Assembly (NCBI GenBank): GCA_028023455.1
Contig: JAQFVV010000275.1
Span: 248,001 to 312,000 of the forward strand
Source: Epiperipatus broadwayi
Lineage: Eukaryota; Onychophora; Udeonychophora; Euonychophora; Peripatidae
DNA: 64,000 bases
Direction: 5' to 3'
The notes beneath the pieces are model-generated. The model did not search any database. It had not been told where the DNA came from and worked only from the letters and a program-made list of their open reading frames with translations. Shown here piece by piece: positions 49,912-61,419 of this stretch (positions are counted from its first letter, which is position 1; every line of letters begins with the position of its first letter). The translations under genes and the position numbers were made by a program.

Positions 49912-50643
49912 GTATCAGTTGCAAAGCAAGCTACATAACTAACTACAAGTGTAGTTAAATGCTGGTTATCTTTGCATAACAATTTTAATAAAAATGATAT
50001 TTTAAAAAAAGAAGTAGTCAAATAAGTTTAAAAGGAGGAAACATTTATTTTTGTTTACAACTTTATATTTGTTTATGTATTCTGTAGGATTAAAGTTCAA
50101 AGGTCAATTACGCAAACTTTGAAATAAAATATGGTTAAAAAGATTTAATTTTGTTTTGTTAAATTCCAAATTTATAAAAGAAATTTTTATATTGGAATGA
50201 ATATTTTTATTGTAATTAATAAAATCAGTTTAAAAATAAGTATGATTACAAAAGTAATAGAAGATGATTTATTTATTTTCATTGTTAGCTTAAAGAAAAT
50301 GTGATCTTAAATTTTTTATTGAAAACTAATGTTCCTGTTAGCATCTCTAGTCTGTGTTTTGTTTACAATCATCATTAGCAGCTTGAAAAAACTTTAAGTT
50401 TATTTTATTAGCAGCCAAGTTATGAACAAAGATAAATAATATAAGATGGATATTATAGTTTATGGTGGATAATTTCATTATGTGTATTATTCACCCTGAA
50501 TCAATGTAGCCTGGATTAATTATTTGTCTTCAGCCTGATATGTAAACAAACCTTAACTGCCATTTCTGAGTTCTGCTAAACCTATGATAAAAATTTATAT
50601 CTGCAAAGTGATTGTTAATTTAAAGTTATTTCTTACAAAGTAT
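49912..50643 (+). repeat. LTR-like direct repeat, left copy
   Basis: From CAGTTGCAAAGCAA to TTCTTACA this matches 56449-57558, once the 368-bp insertion in that copy is ignored, over about 720 bp. Shared long words include TTTAATTTTGTTTTGTTAAAT, TACAATCATCATTAGCAGCTTG and AAACTTTAAGTTTATTTTAT. The pair brackets gag and integrase relics on the plus strand, which suggests LTRs. Neither copy has clean TG...CA ends, and I could not see a matching target duplication, so a dispersed repeat of another kind remains possible. Confidence 0.5.
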
Positions 50644-50669
50644 TTGTTTTGAAGAAGTAAAGAAATATG

Positions 50670-52215
50670 GGTAATACATCGTCTGATCATCCACACCACC
50701 TGATGGCACTGTTTCTATTCAAAAGCATCGAAATATTCTGTTTACAAGGCCACTCATAGATCTTACAGGCTGTAAACTGTTCAAACACTAGATGTTGTTG
50801 AAGTGCACCCTTCCCCAGTATTGTTAGCATGTAAACATTATTAGTGACAAGTTGTGACACTCTCTAGAGACATTACTCCTGACTGTTGTACAGTGTATGA
50901 TAGAAAGGTTTCTGTAGTTGTAATGATGAAAACTATATTAGAATGGTTTTTTTTTTGGTTAAATGTATTGTAATTTATGTGAGTTACTGCAAATTGTAAC
51001 TAATTCTCAAATGCTCCTACTTTCATTCTCAGGTATCACAATTCAATAAATAAGGAGTGTAAATCATAATTCGGCAAAGTTCATGATAAAGTCTCTCACT
51101 TTTGGATACTTTTTCGAGATCAAAACAGTTCAATGGTAGATGATCATTCATATTCAAGTCTTTACATTTACCTGCTACAGAAGCAGATGCAGTGGCATTC
51201 CTTCAACAAAAAATATTTTACCCACCCAGAGAAATGGTGTTTGTGGCGGTTTAATGATATTAAATGGAATGTCAATCATGTCAATGTCTACTTTATTATT
51301 GGAGCTGGGATGAGCTTACAGTAAAGTGTATTGGAACTGAGTTGGAAATGTGTCAAAATGTGTCTGTCATTTTGTAGTGGCTGTACCCTCCTGTTTTGCC
51401 AACATCCTTATGCAGTCCATCCGTGAGAACATCAGGCCTGGTTCCAGCATCTACTCCAATTGCTGGAAAGCATACAGAACTTCTGAATTGGAGGCTTCCA
51501 GATTTCACCACATGAGAATCAATCACAAATACAATTTTGTGGACTCTGACACTGGTGTGCATACCCAAACCATTGAATTCCTTTGGGATTTTCTCAAGTG
51601 ATGAAACAAGCGAACATGAGGCATATGAAGAAAAGATCTTGAGAGCTACATAGCATAATTTATGTGGAGACATCTGAAAAAGAATCAAGACATGTTCTGT
51701 GCCATCTTAGAAGACATGAATTTACAGAAGTGAAATGAGATTGTTTGTGTTTCTATGAAAAAGAAAGTTTTTTGTTGTTTGTTTTGCAACCATTTTTTTT
51801 TTTTTGGTTGTTGTTAAAAGCAAAATAATATTAAAAAAAAAAATAAAAAAGCAATTTCTATGTATTTGTTTATGAATAAAAACCTGGTAAATGACCAAAA
51901 AAAAAAGTTTCTTAAAAAATAAAAAAAGACTGGAACAAAAAAGTTTCTTAACAAAAAAAAAAAGACCGGAAAAAAAAAAAGGTTTGCTAAGAAAAAAAAA
52001 GATGGAATGTTTTAAAAAGCAAAAAAAAAACAACAATTTATTTATTTTTAAGAAATATACATAAAACCGATCAAAAAATAATAAAAAAAAGCAAATAAAT
52101 CCAAAAAATTAAAAACATAAAATCAACAAAATAAAAACAGCCAGGTAACGTTATATTTGTTTTTCACTAGCAACAGCACCATTGAGTGGTGTGTATGATC
52201 AGATGATGTATTACC
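50670..52215 (+). mobile_element. Merlin-type DNA transposon, defective
   Basis: The terminal inverted repeats begin GGTAATACATC: left 50670 to about 50717, right about 52168-52215. The left arm GGTAATACATCGTCTGATCA pairs with the right-arm reverse complement GGTAATACATCATCTGATCA. The flanking 8-bp words GAAATATG (50662-50669) and AAAATATG (52216-52223) differ at one base, fitting the 8-9 bp target duplication of the Merlin superfamily. The interior carries a broken ISXO2-like transposase on the plus strand, followed by an A-rich stretch (51780-52130). It lies 27 bp beyond the left LTR-like repeat, so it probably inserted just inside that element. Confidence 0.8.
51100..51715 (+). pseudogene. 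Merlin / ISXO2-like transposase relic
   Basis: The enzyme class cuts the element out and pastes it elsewhere through a DDE-type catalytic core. The N-terminal part is visible as AVAFLQQKNILPTQRN (about 51189-51236), followed by a frame change and VNVYFIIGAGMSLQ (about 51280-51323). After another break, the catalytic domain resumes at 51374 with VVAVPSCFANILMQSIRENI, RPGSSIYSNCWKAY (the second catalytic aspartate region, where D of the usual SDCWxAY is N here), then HKYNFVDSDTGVHTQTIE and LW, the end of the core. A worn C-terminus with FMWRHLKKN reaches about 51715. The stretch that should carry the first aspartate (an EIDES-type motif) is missing between about 51340 and 51374. The protein is thus dead three ways: internal deletion, frame breaks and D-to-N. 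Confidence 0.85.
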
Positions 52216-52223
52216 AAAATATG

Positions 52224-53439
52224 ATTTAGAGAAATATGATCTGAACAAATTAAAACTTGAAGCAGCTAAAGGAATTAAAAATAATTATTGTTTCTACATT
52301 TTTAAGGATGATGTACAGCACCTACCATGCTGAAATAGACTCCATAATGAAAAGCAAACAAAGAAGAAAATGGTTAAGTTTAATGTAAAAGAGATTTTAA
52401 ACTGAATACATTGATAAAACTTTAGTGTTTGAAAGGATAATCACTTGAACGATGGTCATGCTTAAATACTTATTATTTTATAATTTAAGTAATAATGTTT
52501 TACATATTTTATATGTCTTATTGTATAATAAATATTTTTTGTATTAGTTATTAATATGACCTTCTGTTTCTCTTCTCATAAATTCTACCCTTTAAATTAT
52601 AAATTAAATTTATAATAGCTAAAGAGATGAGTTCAAATTCTAGTGAGTTAGTTGTGGTTAAGTTTTTATTAAAACTGATGATGTGGTATATTTTTAATCT
52701 AATATAAATTCGTAATTCATAGAGGATCTAATATCACTTCAGTAACTTAGGAGCATTAATAGTCTAGAAAAGTGACAGTTTGTAATATAGTTTTTTATTG
52801 TAGATATGTCTGACCATTAATATGATTTTTGATCGAATTAAATTATATTTTACTTCTATCTTGTTTAATTTTTGTTGTTTGGATAAGTGTGAAATCTCAA
52901 AGATTAATTTAATTATTATGTACTAACTATGATTATTATTTTTTGTACTAATTTATCTTCGATTATCTTTTTTGCCAAATGGCAGGACCATTAAAGTGAT
53001 ACTAAATGTAGAGCTTGAGAGTGACTGTATCTAGTAGTAAAAATAAAAGTTATTTGAGAATGACCTTGATTATCTAGTAGTATAATTAGAAAGTCAGTTA
53101 TAAATTAGCATCTAATGTGAGTGCTCAATACCTTGATTATTTTATAAATAGAGAATAATAATTTGGTTAGAAATGTGGGAACAGAGAAGAGATTTAGCAG
53201 TTAAAATAACTGAATTTAATTTTATATTGATTACATTTTGATGTTCAGAGAAAATAGAAGCAAATAATATAATTAAATGGGCATATTAATAGGGTAAACT
53301 TATGAAATGACGGGTAATAAAATGATCAAGCAGCTATTAATAGGTAGAGCTATAGAGTGAAGAGATGAATGGTCACACCAATCCATTGAAAAATAAATAG
53401 AAATAATTTTAAAATTGTTTATTAAAAAAGGTAAAATAC
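52224..53439. other. Unassigned AT-rich region
   Basis: No feature was recognised. If the flanking repeats are LTRs, this would be the leader between the primer-binding site and gag, but no primer-binding site was found. Confidence 0.35.
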
Positions 53440-54913
53440 TGTAGATAAATATTATTATTAATCAGATGGATACTAGATGAAAAGCAAAGATGCAGGCTCC
53501 AAAAAAAGAAGTCGGAAACATTTTCAGGGAGAAACAAATAAAAGATCAAGTAGAATTTTCAAATAAAGATTAGCTTATGGCAATGCTGCATGAAATATTA
53601 GAAATGATGGATATATGGTTTAAGAATCAAAATAAAAAGATGACCATAAAATTTAAAGAAGATGAAAAACTTGAAAATCAAAATAAAGAGCTACTCATAA
53701 AGTCTGTATACCAAAATAAAATATTAGAGGACATAGAAAATCAAAACAAAGAGGCAGCTATAAAATTTAAAAAAGAAAATGAAATATTTGAAAAATTGGA
53801 TTCTCAAATTAAAAGGGGATATAAACAGATGTGTGAAGTATATAAAAGTGTTATAGGAAGATTTAACCCAGATTGAGAATAATGTTAAAGAAGCAAGTCA
53901 GGAAATACAACACTATAAAATTGAGCAAGAAAGCAAAATAGAATTGCCACATGAGATAATAAAACAGGCAAAAACAGAAACTCATAGAGCATTAGAACAG
54001 GTTCATTTAGAAATGACTATTATTGTTGAAAATTTTTAAAAGATATAGAATGTAATAAAGGACATGAAAAACCAATAGAGGGGGTAAAATGTTGAGAGAT
54101 GTAGATAATAAGATAAATAAAAACTTAAATTATATTAATTATGCTGGATAGGAAATGGTTAATTTAAACTCCTACATACTTTTTAATACACATGGAATTG
54201 TTCACCAATTTTTCAAAATTACAATTTTTGGGGGGCATGTAGGAGAGATATTTTTGTCTGAATGTAGCCATTTACAAGGGGCCTCTCAAGCTTGGTAAGA
54301 TTCTCTATTTGAAAATTTCTCAAAATTTCAAATTACTGGAATCAGGATTACCAAAAAATATTAAGCACCAAGTATCACAAGAAAGATGGAAACCTGGTAA
54401 ACTCTTCACTTCATTTTTTCATAGACAAGTAGCTAATCTTAGAGCTTTAACAAGCAGCTCACTGTCAGAGAATCAAATTATTAGGATAGTAAGGCATGGC
54501 CTTTCTAATAATATAGAGATGTTGTTTGGTATAGAAGGAAAAACTGTTGAACAGGTTGCAGAGTTATTGAATATGTTCAATAGTAGTAGACTTACACATG
54601 ATGTAAAAAAGCAGTGATTTAAATCCCAACTGAAAAAGATTTATAGGCAAGAATGTGAATAATAGTTGAATTTGATGGAATACAGGAGTAGAAGGATTTC
54701 ATGAAATGGAAAAATAAAAAGAATAAAAACATTGGCAGCCTGGATAAGACTAAAGTTTTTCAGTGCTTTGGAAGTGATTCTGATATTACTCATAAAGAAA
54801 AATGCAGTAAACCCAGGGATGATTCAAAGTCACCTAGTAGTAGTCATACTGTGTCTAAAAAATACATGAAAGGAAAACTTAATCCTCTTATAAATTTGGA
54901 TGATTTTATCTAA
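53440..54913 (+). pseudogene. gag: LTR-retroelement gag relic, plus strand
   Basis: Four parts are in the usual gag order. First comes a basic, Q/N/K/E-rich coiled-coil segment with repeated ENQNKE motifs (53577-53876, open for 99 codons). Next is a capsid start with a QGASQAW segment (about 54278-54297, followed by a stop). A capsid C-terminal half follows, with SFFHRQVANLRALTSSSLSE, NQIIRIVRHGLSNNIEMLFG and GKTVEQVAELLNMF (54309-54617). Last is a single worn CCHC zinc knuckle near 54755-54796, where only the first and last cysteines and a histidine remain. The capsid part matches the minus-strand gag at 57590-59995, especially the LSENQI..RI motif. Gag packages the RNA in a cytoplasmic particle. 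Frame breaks prevent any function. Related to Ty3/Gypsy-like elements, clade uncertain. Confidence 0.75.
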
Positions 54914-55499
54914 TCAAAGACCCCTGATGTGATTAATAAATTAATGAGTCTTATGTACGAATGGAAAATAAAATATAATTTTGCAGAAATATATATATTT
55001 TTAAACAATGTATGTTCAACCTTTATTATAATTGTTAAAAAAAATAAGACAAATAATAATTTAAGATATAAAGATTATAATTGTTAAAAAAATATAGTGA
55101 GACAAATAATAATTTTGGGATATAAGATTGAGTTATCAGTAAAAGAAATATTTATAGTTAAGATATTTTTAGAACTTTTATTATATATTGTGCATATAAT
55201 ATTTGCTGTTATACCTTATGAAATTAAGAATTATGGTTACCATAGAGGGGAAGTTATTGATTTATATAGCTTTATATTTACAGAAAAAAATGTCATTAAC
55301 AGAAGATGATCTCTTTATTTATTGTTGTATTATTATTTTGTATGAAGAGATTATGAGGGTTTAAAAATTATTATTCTATAAATTTCTCTTCTGGACAATG
55401 TTTTATGTTGGTCATATGACACATAGTTTTATAGATCATGACTGAAGCAATACATAGATTAATGAAAATCAAATCTAAGACTAAATAAGCAGAAGATCT
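54914..55499 (+). other. Unassigned spacer within the retroelement
   Basis: Protease, reverse transcriptase and RNase H should lie here in an intact element, but only about 590 bp remain and no motif was recognised. One 27-bp stretch (about 55035-55067 and 55078-55111) is duplicated around AATTGTTAAAAAAA and AGACAAATAATAATTT. A large internal deletion is the simplest reading. Confidence 0.4.
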
Positions 55500-55720
55500 C
55501 TAGCTAAACTTTTCAGTTAGGTGATAAAGTTACGATTCAGATCAATCCTATAAGTCATCCTGAAAAACATGTCTATAAAAAAGTTCAAGAAATTTATGAC
55601 AGCTCATTCACTATTATTTCCCAATATAATAATAATGCTTTTGTACTGGCTAATAAAGAAATAGAAAGGGGAACATAAGCCCTCTCTTTGAAACTTGTCA
55701 AAGAGAGCTTAACTAGTGCT
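55500..55720 (+). pseudogene. Integrase C-terminal relic
   Basis: On the plus strand a worn LAKLFSVGDKVTIQI reading is followed by NPISHPEKHVYKKVQEIYDS, SFTIISQYNNNAFVLA and RGT. This is the pattern at the end of retroelement integrases: a GDKV strand, a basic KKF/V.EIY.GPFTI segment and a NAFxL strand. It binds DNA in live enzymes. There is a stop close to the end. Its place downstream of gag on the same strand, with nothing of the catalytic core between, fits an internally deleted element. Confidence 0.6.
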
Positions 55721-56448
55721 CATAGTAGGAGGGTTGATAAGTTAGAGATATGGGGTATAAAGTTTTAGTATGTCTTCTAATTGTGGTTTGAAGATATTTG
55801 TATGTTTAAATCTTTTTCTTGAAAGAATCAGCTGAACTGCAGGTGGGTTCTTGTGGTCAAACACCCCATGTGGGTTGATAATGAAGCATCAGTTAAAAGA
55901 TATCCTGGGCTCCTTACAGAATAGCTGGTAAAGAGGAATTCCCAGTGAAATGATAATTATAAATTCTAAGTTAAAATCAGATGTTCAATACAATTTTTCT
56001 TACATTCACAAAAAGCTTTCCAAACTAAGAGTCTCTGGTTACCAATTGTATATTGCACAATTAGGCTCACAATATGATAAAACATATTTAAAAAATTAAA
56101 ATTGGCCTTAGTTATCATTTAGTCAGTTTACTTATATTGGAAGTGATTTTGAACTTAGTACCTCTATTATTTTGATCTTCAGTGCATTATCTAGTTTAAT
56201 TAGCATTTAGTCAGTTTACTTTCATATGGAAAAGTGATTTTAAATTTGATACCTCTATGTTTATTCAGTTTTCTTTACTACTGAAGATTATTTCAAATTT
56301 GCTAACTCAATTTCTAGCTAATTATTAAGTTTATATGTATGAATTTAATAATGTAATGTTTAGTGTAGAAATAAAATCTTCCAATGTCAAAGGTCTGAAC
56401 AGATATTTTATTTTAACCTGGTTAGAGAGCAATATACCAGTTGCAAAG
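55721..56448. other. Unassigned region downstream of the integrase relic
   Basis: A TTAGTCAGTTTACTT word is repeated at about 56120-56134 and 56207-56221, with AAGTGATTTT and ACCTCTAT nearby, so a local duplication of about 85 bp exists. No polypurine tract is obvious before the right LTR-like repeat. Confidence 0.45.
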
Positions 56449-57558
56449 CAAAATACATGAGTAGTTAAGTGCTAGCTATTTTTGGGTAACAATTTTAATA
56501 AGAATGATACTAAAAAGGAGTAGTCAAATAAGTTAAAAAAGGAGAAAAAAGTTTGATTACAAATTTAAATTTGCTTGGGTTGTCTCTAAGATTAAAGTTC
56601 AGAGTTCAATGGTCAAATAAAATAAAAATAAACATAAATTATTCAAACTTTGAAATAAAATATGATTAAAAAAAGATTTAATTTTGTTTTGTTAAATGTC
56701 AAATATACAATAGTCAATAATATGTTTAAAAATACATATATACATGCAACAAAGATTACAAATTATAAAATTATCATAGAAAAGCCTTTTTCGGCAAATT
56801 ATGTTTTTTGCCCTTTTCCATATGTCCCCAGAATACCATGATTTAAAATACATACAGCGACATTTATATCAATAAATCGTGGTATTCTGGAAACATATTG
56901 AAAAGGGCAAAAAACATAATTTGCCGCAAAAGGCTTTTCTATGATAATTTTATAATTTGCAATCTTTGTTGCTTATATATATGTATTTCTAAACATATTA
57001 TTGACTATTGTATACTTGAAGTGCAACATAGAAAAAGAATTGGTTTTAATTCCGATTCTTTTTCTGTATAGTAATGTCAAATTTATAAAAGGGATTTTTA
57101 TATTGGAAAGAGTATTTTAATTGTAATTAATAAAATCAGTTTAAATAGGAATGTAATTAGATAAATAATAAAATACAATTTATTTATTTTTAATCAATGT
57201 TGGTTTAAATAAAATGTGATCTTAAAATTTTTATTGAAAGATAGTGTTCTTGTTAGCATCTCTAATCTCTGTTTTGTTTTACAATCATCATTAGCAGCTT
57301 GTAAAAACTTTAAGTTTATTTTATTAGCAGCCAAGCTATGAACAAAGATAAATATTATAAAATGAATATTATGGTTCATGGTGATTAATTCCTGTGTGTG
57401 TATCATTTACCCGAATCTATGTAGCTTGGATTAATTATTTATCTTCAGCCAGATATGTGATGAAACTTCAATTGCCATTTCTGAATTCTGCTAGACCTAT
57501 GGTAAAAATTTATGTTTGCAAAATGATTGTTAACTGAAAGTTCTCTCTTACAGAATAT
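56449..57558 (+). repeat. LTR-like direct repeat, right copy (interrupted)
   Basis: Direct partner of 49912-50643, split by the 368-bp palindromic insertion at 56705-57072. Without that insertion the two copies align over about 720 bp at perhaps 80-85 percent by eye. It ends CTCTTACA, just short of the truncated minus-strand gag. Confidence 0.5.
56705..57072. mobile_element. 368-bp foldback insertion with two hairpins
   Basis: Flanked by perfect 10-bp copies of AATGTCAAAT (56695-56704 and 57073-57082). The uninterrupted partner at about 50160 shows the empty site. 56705-56845 and 56873-57013 form inverted arms of 141 bp around a 27-bp loop, with only about 9 mismatches by my count. Arms begin ATACAATAGTCAATAATATG. 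The remaining 57014-57072 is not part of the palindrome but holds its own 14-bp stem (57030-57043 with 57052-57065, one mismatch). No open frame. A Mutator-type foldback has 9-10 bp duplications, but the asymmetric tail is unlike a simple MITE. Confidence 0.8.
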
Positions 57559-57589
57559 TGGACATTAACATTATTGAAAGGACATTAAT

Positions 57590-58440
57590 TCCTCTCTTTT
57601 ATGAGTTTTGGCTTATTATCATACACATGCTCAGTAATTTCAAGAGCATTGAGAATCTCTGCAATCTCCTTAATGGTGTATTGGTGGAAAGCAATTAAAA
57701 TCTGCTCAACAGATTTGGGGAGATTATGCCACAAGATTCTCATTATCTGATTTTCAGACAGAGAGAATGCTGTTATCCTTTTGAATTTTACAGCCTGCCC
57801 TCAGAAGAACTGTGTAAAACTTCCTTTATGGGGGCTATATTTTTTGTGAGAAACCTGATAATGAACATTATCTTGTTTATCACTTCCCCAAAATGATGAA
57901 AGCATAAGATGCTTAAAAATCACCATAAGTAGTAGGTTCTGAAAAGAGATTGCCACCAATCTTTTGCAGCTCCATATAAGTGGTTGCAGACAATGGCCAA
58001 TTTCTCCCCTTCTGCCATATTATGCAAAGAAAATAACTCTTCTAAATTATGGAGCTATGCAATAGGATTCTCTGCAGGTTTGCTTCTAATGGGCTTAATA
58101 GAAATAAACATAAGTGCAAGAGAACCTGTATTATTCACATTTTCATCAAACACTTTCTTAACTTATCCCAATTCAGCATCTTGGCAAGACCAGACCCTAT
58201 TTCTGTGACTAACGTATTGTTAGGAGTAATTTTTGCTATTTAGGGTAATTATCAAATGGAGTAGTTGTCATAACATCTGTCTTACTTCCTATTTCCCTAA
58301 TCTGATAGCTTTGATCAGTATTAAAGCTATCCATTCATTCACAAATATCTCATATTTTTGACTCAATGTCCATAGGATTCCAAACTTTTGACATATATCT
58401 TTTTTGTTCCTCTTTAAATTTTTCCCATTCCTGGTTAACC
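57590..58440 (-). pseudogene. gag: LTR-retroelement gag relic, capsid part, minus strand
   Basis: Read on the minus strand from about 58440: a spacer, then FDENVNNTGSLALMFISI, ENPIA..LHNLEELFSLHNM, AEGEKLAIVCNHLYGAAKDW, then after a frame change FKHLMLSSFWGSDKQDN, and after another LSENQIMRILWHNLPKSVEQ and TIKEIAEILNALEI. GAAKDWW is the conserved tryptophan core of retrotransposon gag domains. The last block is the same motif as in the plus-strand gag at 54450-54590, so the two are relatives in opposite orientation. It breaks off at about 57590, next to the LTR-like repeat, before any zinc knuckle. Confidence 0.7.
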
Positions 58441-59995
58441 TCACATTGAAATTTTTTCAACCTGTTTTAAAGGTTCAACCTCCTTTTGCACCTCTTGAAT
58501 TGTTTCTTCTAAAGCTAACTTTATTTTATTCTCTATTATAGCCATTACTGATTCCACCCTCTTACATTCATCATCCATTCACACACACTGATCACCAATA
58601 CACTGAATATTAATCTTCACTTCAGAAACACTAGCTTTCATACTTTCCCAAACTATCTTTAGAGTTTCATCTAATTTTACAATATTACATTCTAACTCTT
58701 TTGACTCTCCATCTTTAAATTCTACTAATTATTTATGGATCGATTCATCCACTGACTCTCTAAATTTTTCCTTTTTCTTCTCATTTTATACCTCCATTCT
58801 TCTTATGGATTCATCAATAGATTGTTCTAATTTTACTTCTATTTTTCCAGTTGACTCTAAAAAATTATTTTCCAATAACTCCAAGGATTTTTCCACATTT
58901 TCTTTAAAACGATTTGTTTCTTGTTTAGATTCTGTGATTTCTTTTCTTATAGATATTACTGATCCACCAATTTACTTTCTACCGCTTCTATTTTATTTTG
59001 TAACTGTACCATCTTATTTTCCATCTTTTCAGATGACTCTATTACTAATTTCATTTTTTTGGATGACACTACTGCTCATCTTTCCATCTTATTTTTAATC
59101 TCTCCATCTTTTCAGATGACTCTGCTGAATCCACTGCCAATCTATCTATCTTATTTGCTGACCCTACAATATTATTTTCTAATATCCCCATCTTTTCAGA
59201 TGATTGCTGAATGCACCACTAATCTATCTATCTATCTTATTTGCCGACTCTACAATCTTATTTTCTAATTTATCCATCTTTTCAGATGACTCTCCTGCTG
59301 ATTTATCTATTTTATTCATCATCATTTGAAACAAAACATTCAAATCTATTGGTTCTGAAACACTAGTCACAGCTTCTAACTCCTTAGTAGATTCTGGAGT
59401 AGAAACTTTCTGTTGATCTATAAGCACAGACTCCAGGGAAGTGTGAATTATCACTTTTCTGTAAATCAGGAGTAGCTATACTACCAAGATATTCTATTGA
59501 ATTACCAACATTTTTAAAAACTTCATTATTATCTTCAACCTGCTCCATAATGTGATCTATCTATTTAAGATTTTTGATAATTATATGACTCTACTACTAA
59601 TCTCATTTTTTGGATGACACTACTACTCATCTTTCCATCTTATTTTTTAATCTCTCCATCTTTTCAGATGACTCTGCTGAATCCACTGCTAATCTATCTA
59701 TCTATCTTATTTGCTGACTCTACAATATTATTTTCTAATCTCCCCATCTTTTCAGATGATTGCTGAATCCACCACTAATCTATATATCTTATTTGCTGAC
59801 TCTACAATCTTATTTTCTAATTTATCCAACTTTTCAGATGACTCTGCTGCTGTTTTATCTATTTTATTCATCATCATTTGAAACAAAACATTCAAATCTA
59901 CTGGTTCTGAAACACTAGTCACAGCTTCTAACTCATTAGTAGGTTCTGGAGTAGAAACTTTCTGTTGATCTATAAACACAGACTACAGGGAAGAA
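58441..59995 (-). pseudogene. gag: Gag N-terminal coiled-coil relic with an internal duplication, minus strand
   Basis: From about 59980 the minus strand reads FIDQQKVSTPEPTNELEAVT, SVSEPVDLNVLFQMMMNKID, then SSEKLDKLENKIVESANKI. The same block recurs from 59454 to 59224 with LDQQKV-type and IDKSAGESSEKMDKLENKI readings. The DNA duplication is about 400 bp with an offset of about 550 bp (59044-59443 against 59590-59993). After the second block the coil continues to about 58440 with shorter heptad-like units (SSEKM, LxNKI, VVDS). Coiled coils of this kind precede the capsid domain in some invertebrate LTR elements and may drive particle assembly. Several stops interrupt it. Confidence 0.7.
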
Positions 59996-60785
59996 ATTTG
60001 TGATATTTAATTTTCTGTCCCTTAAAGCACTGCTCATAGCTTTTACTAATCTACAACATCAAAGAAACTCATCATTTGTAATTTTAAAAAAATTATAATA
60101 ATAACCCTGCTCATTTACCTCACTTAATAATCTTCTTCACCTTTTTGCTTTGAATCATCATTTCAACATCACTATGTAAGTTCAAATCCATCATAATACT
60201 AAAAAAAATTATACAATATGGTGTTATGGCTAATTTATACACTTTGAGTTGATTCTAAAATAAATTGTGTGACTATGTTGTTAAATTCCTATAGCAATAT
60301 TAATGATACTTGTAATATTACATTTAGATCTTTTAAAATCACAATTGATAGCACCAGAATTTTACCAATGAATAATGCCCAAGATCTAGCTAATAAATCA
60401 TTCTAAATCAAGACAATATACTTCTGGAACTAAAGACTGTGACCTAATACAACTGGTGAGACTCCACACTCCAATAATTGGAACAACACATTGGGAAAGC
60501 CAAAAACTGTAACCTACACATCAGTCATCAGCCATAAACTGTAATCCTTCTAGCTTCATCTTCTACTATCATTTGCATAATATAATTAAATAATAAAATA
60601 TATTTATTTTATATCTCAGGGTTCTAATTTTGATATAACATAATCAAAGCACACATAAGTTAGACAAGAGGGTTCATTTTACTGCCACTCAATGTGCCAA
60701 GATACCAGCATACATATGAGATCTTAAAATTTATATTATATTTTAGTTTATTTATCTGGTTAAAATATTAAAATGATTTACATAG
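59996..60785. other. Unassigned spacer between retroelements
   Basis: No feature was recognised. The last five bases (CATAG, 60781-60785) are the left target duplication of the next element. Confidence 0.5.
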
Positions 60786-61404
60786 TGTTATGTTTTGGTC
60801 TGGATTACAGACCCAACATACAGAAATAATACTAAGCAAGTATTACAATTAATATATTTATTATATCTACAAATATATACAGTATATATGCAAATGAATA
60901 TTTACAATGTTAAATATTGGAGTTTAATGTAAACTCTGGGTTCTGACTATTGCTTCCAGCTACACCTGATGGCTTGCCTCACGGGTAGGCTGTATGACTC
61001 TTCCAGCTGTACAAGACAGCTTACCTTGAGCCGAGAGTGGTCTTAGCAGCATCCAGTCTCTATGGGACTAGCCTAGCTGTGCAGACTAAATAGTGTAGTG
61101 CTATCAATGAGAATACTTGCTGCTGTTTAGGTTAGCAGAGCTTTCCTGGGAGAATGCAAAGTCTTTCAGGTTAGACATGTTCTTCCCTGATTCTTACAAA
61201 AGACTGACTATTTATACCCAGATCCCTGACCTTATTGAAAACCTTTGGATTCAGCAAGCATTGTTACTTATTGGCCTGTAATAATCATTGGCTATGTTTT
61301 TATCTATGCATCAGTCTATTGGCCTGTGGCAAACAATGCTTAATATGATCAGATAAGGAGGCATCTGGAATAGTCCACTTCTGAGAGAAGGGAGGACTAT
61401 AACA
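60786..61404 (-). repeat. 3' LTR
   Basis: 619 bp, TG...CA bounded on the minus strand. Matches 63198-63819 throughout. It holds a TATTTATA (minus-strand TATAAATA) at 61209-61216 and a TTTATT (minus-strand AATAAA) at 60857-60862. On its inner side the minus strand reads CCAAGGGG immediately before the LTR, a short polypurine tract (61405-61410). Confidence 0.95.
61209..61216 (-). promoter_or_regulatory. TATA box of the 3' LTR
   Basis: Minus-strand TATAAATA. The same word is conserved at 63624-63631 in the other LTR. Confidence 0.6.
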
Positions 61405-61419
61405 CCCCTTGGATAAAAT

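Noticed and set aside
51353-51688. 111-codon minus-strand frame over the Merlin core
   Set aside because: It is a shadow of the transposase catalytic domain on the plus strand.
51722-52036. 104-codon F/L-rich frame
   Set aside because: Low-complexity translation of A-rich DNA inside the Merlin element.
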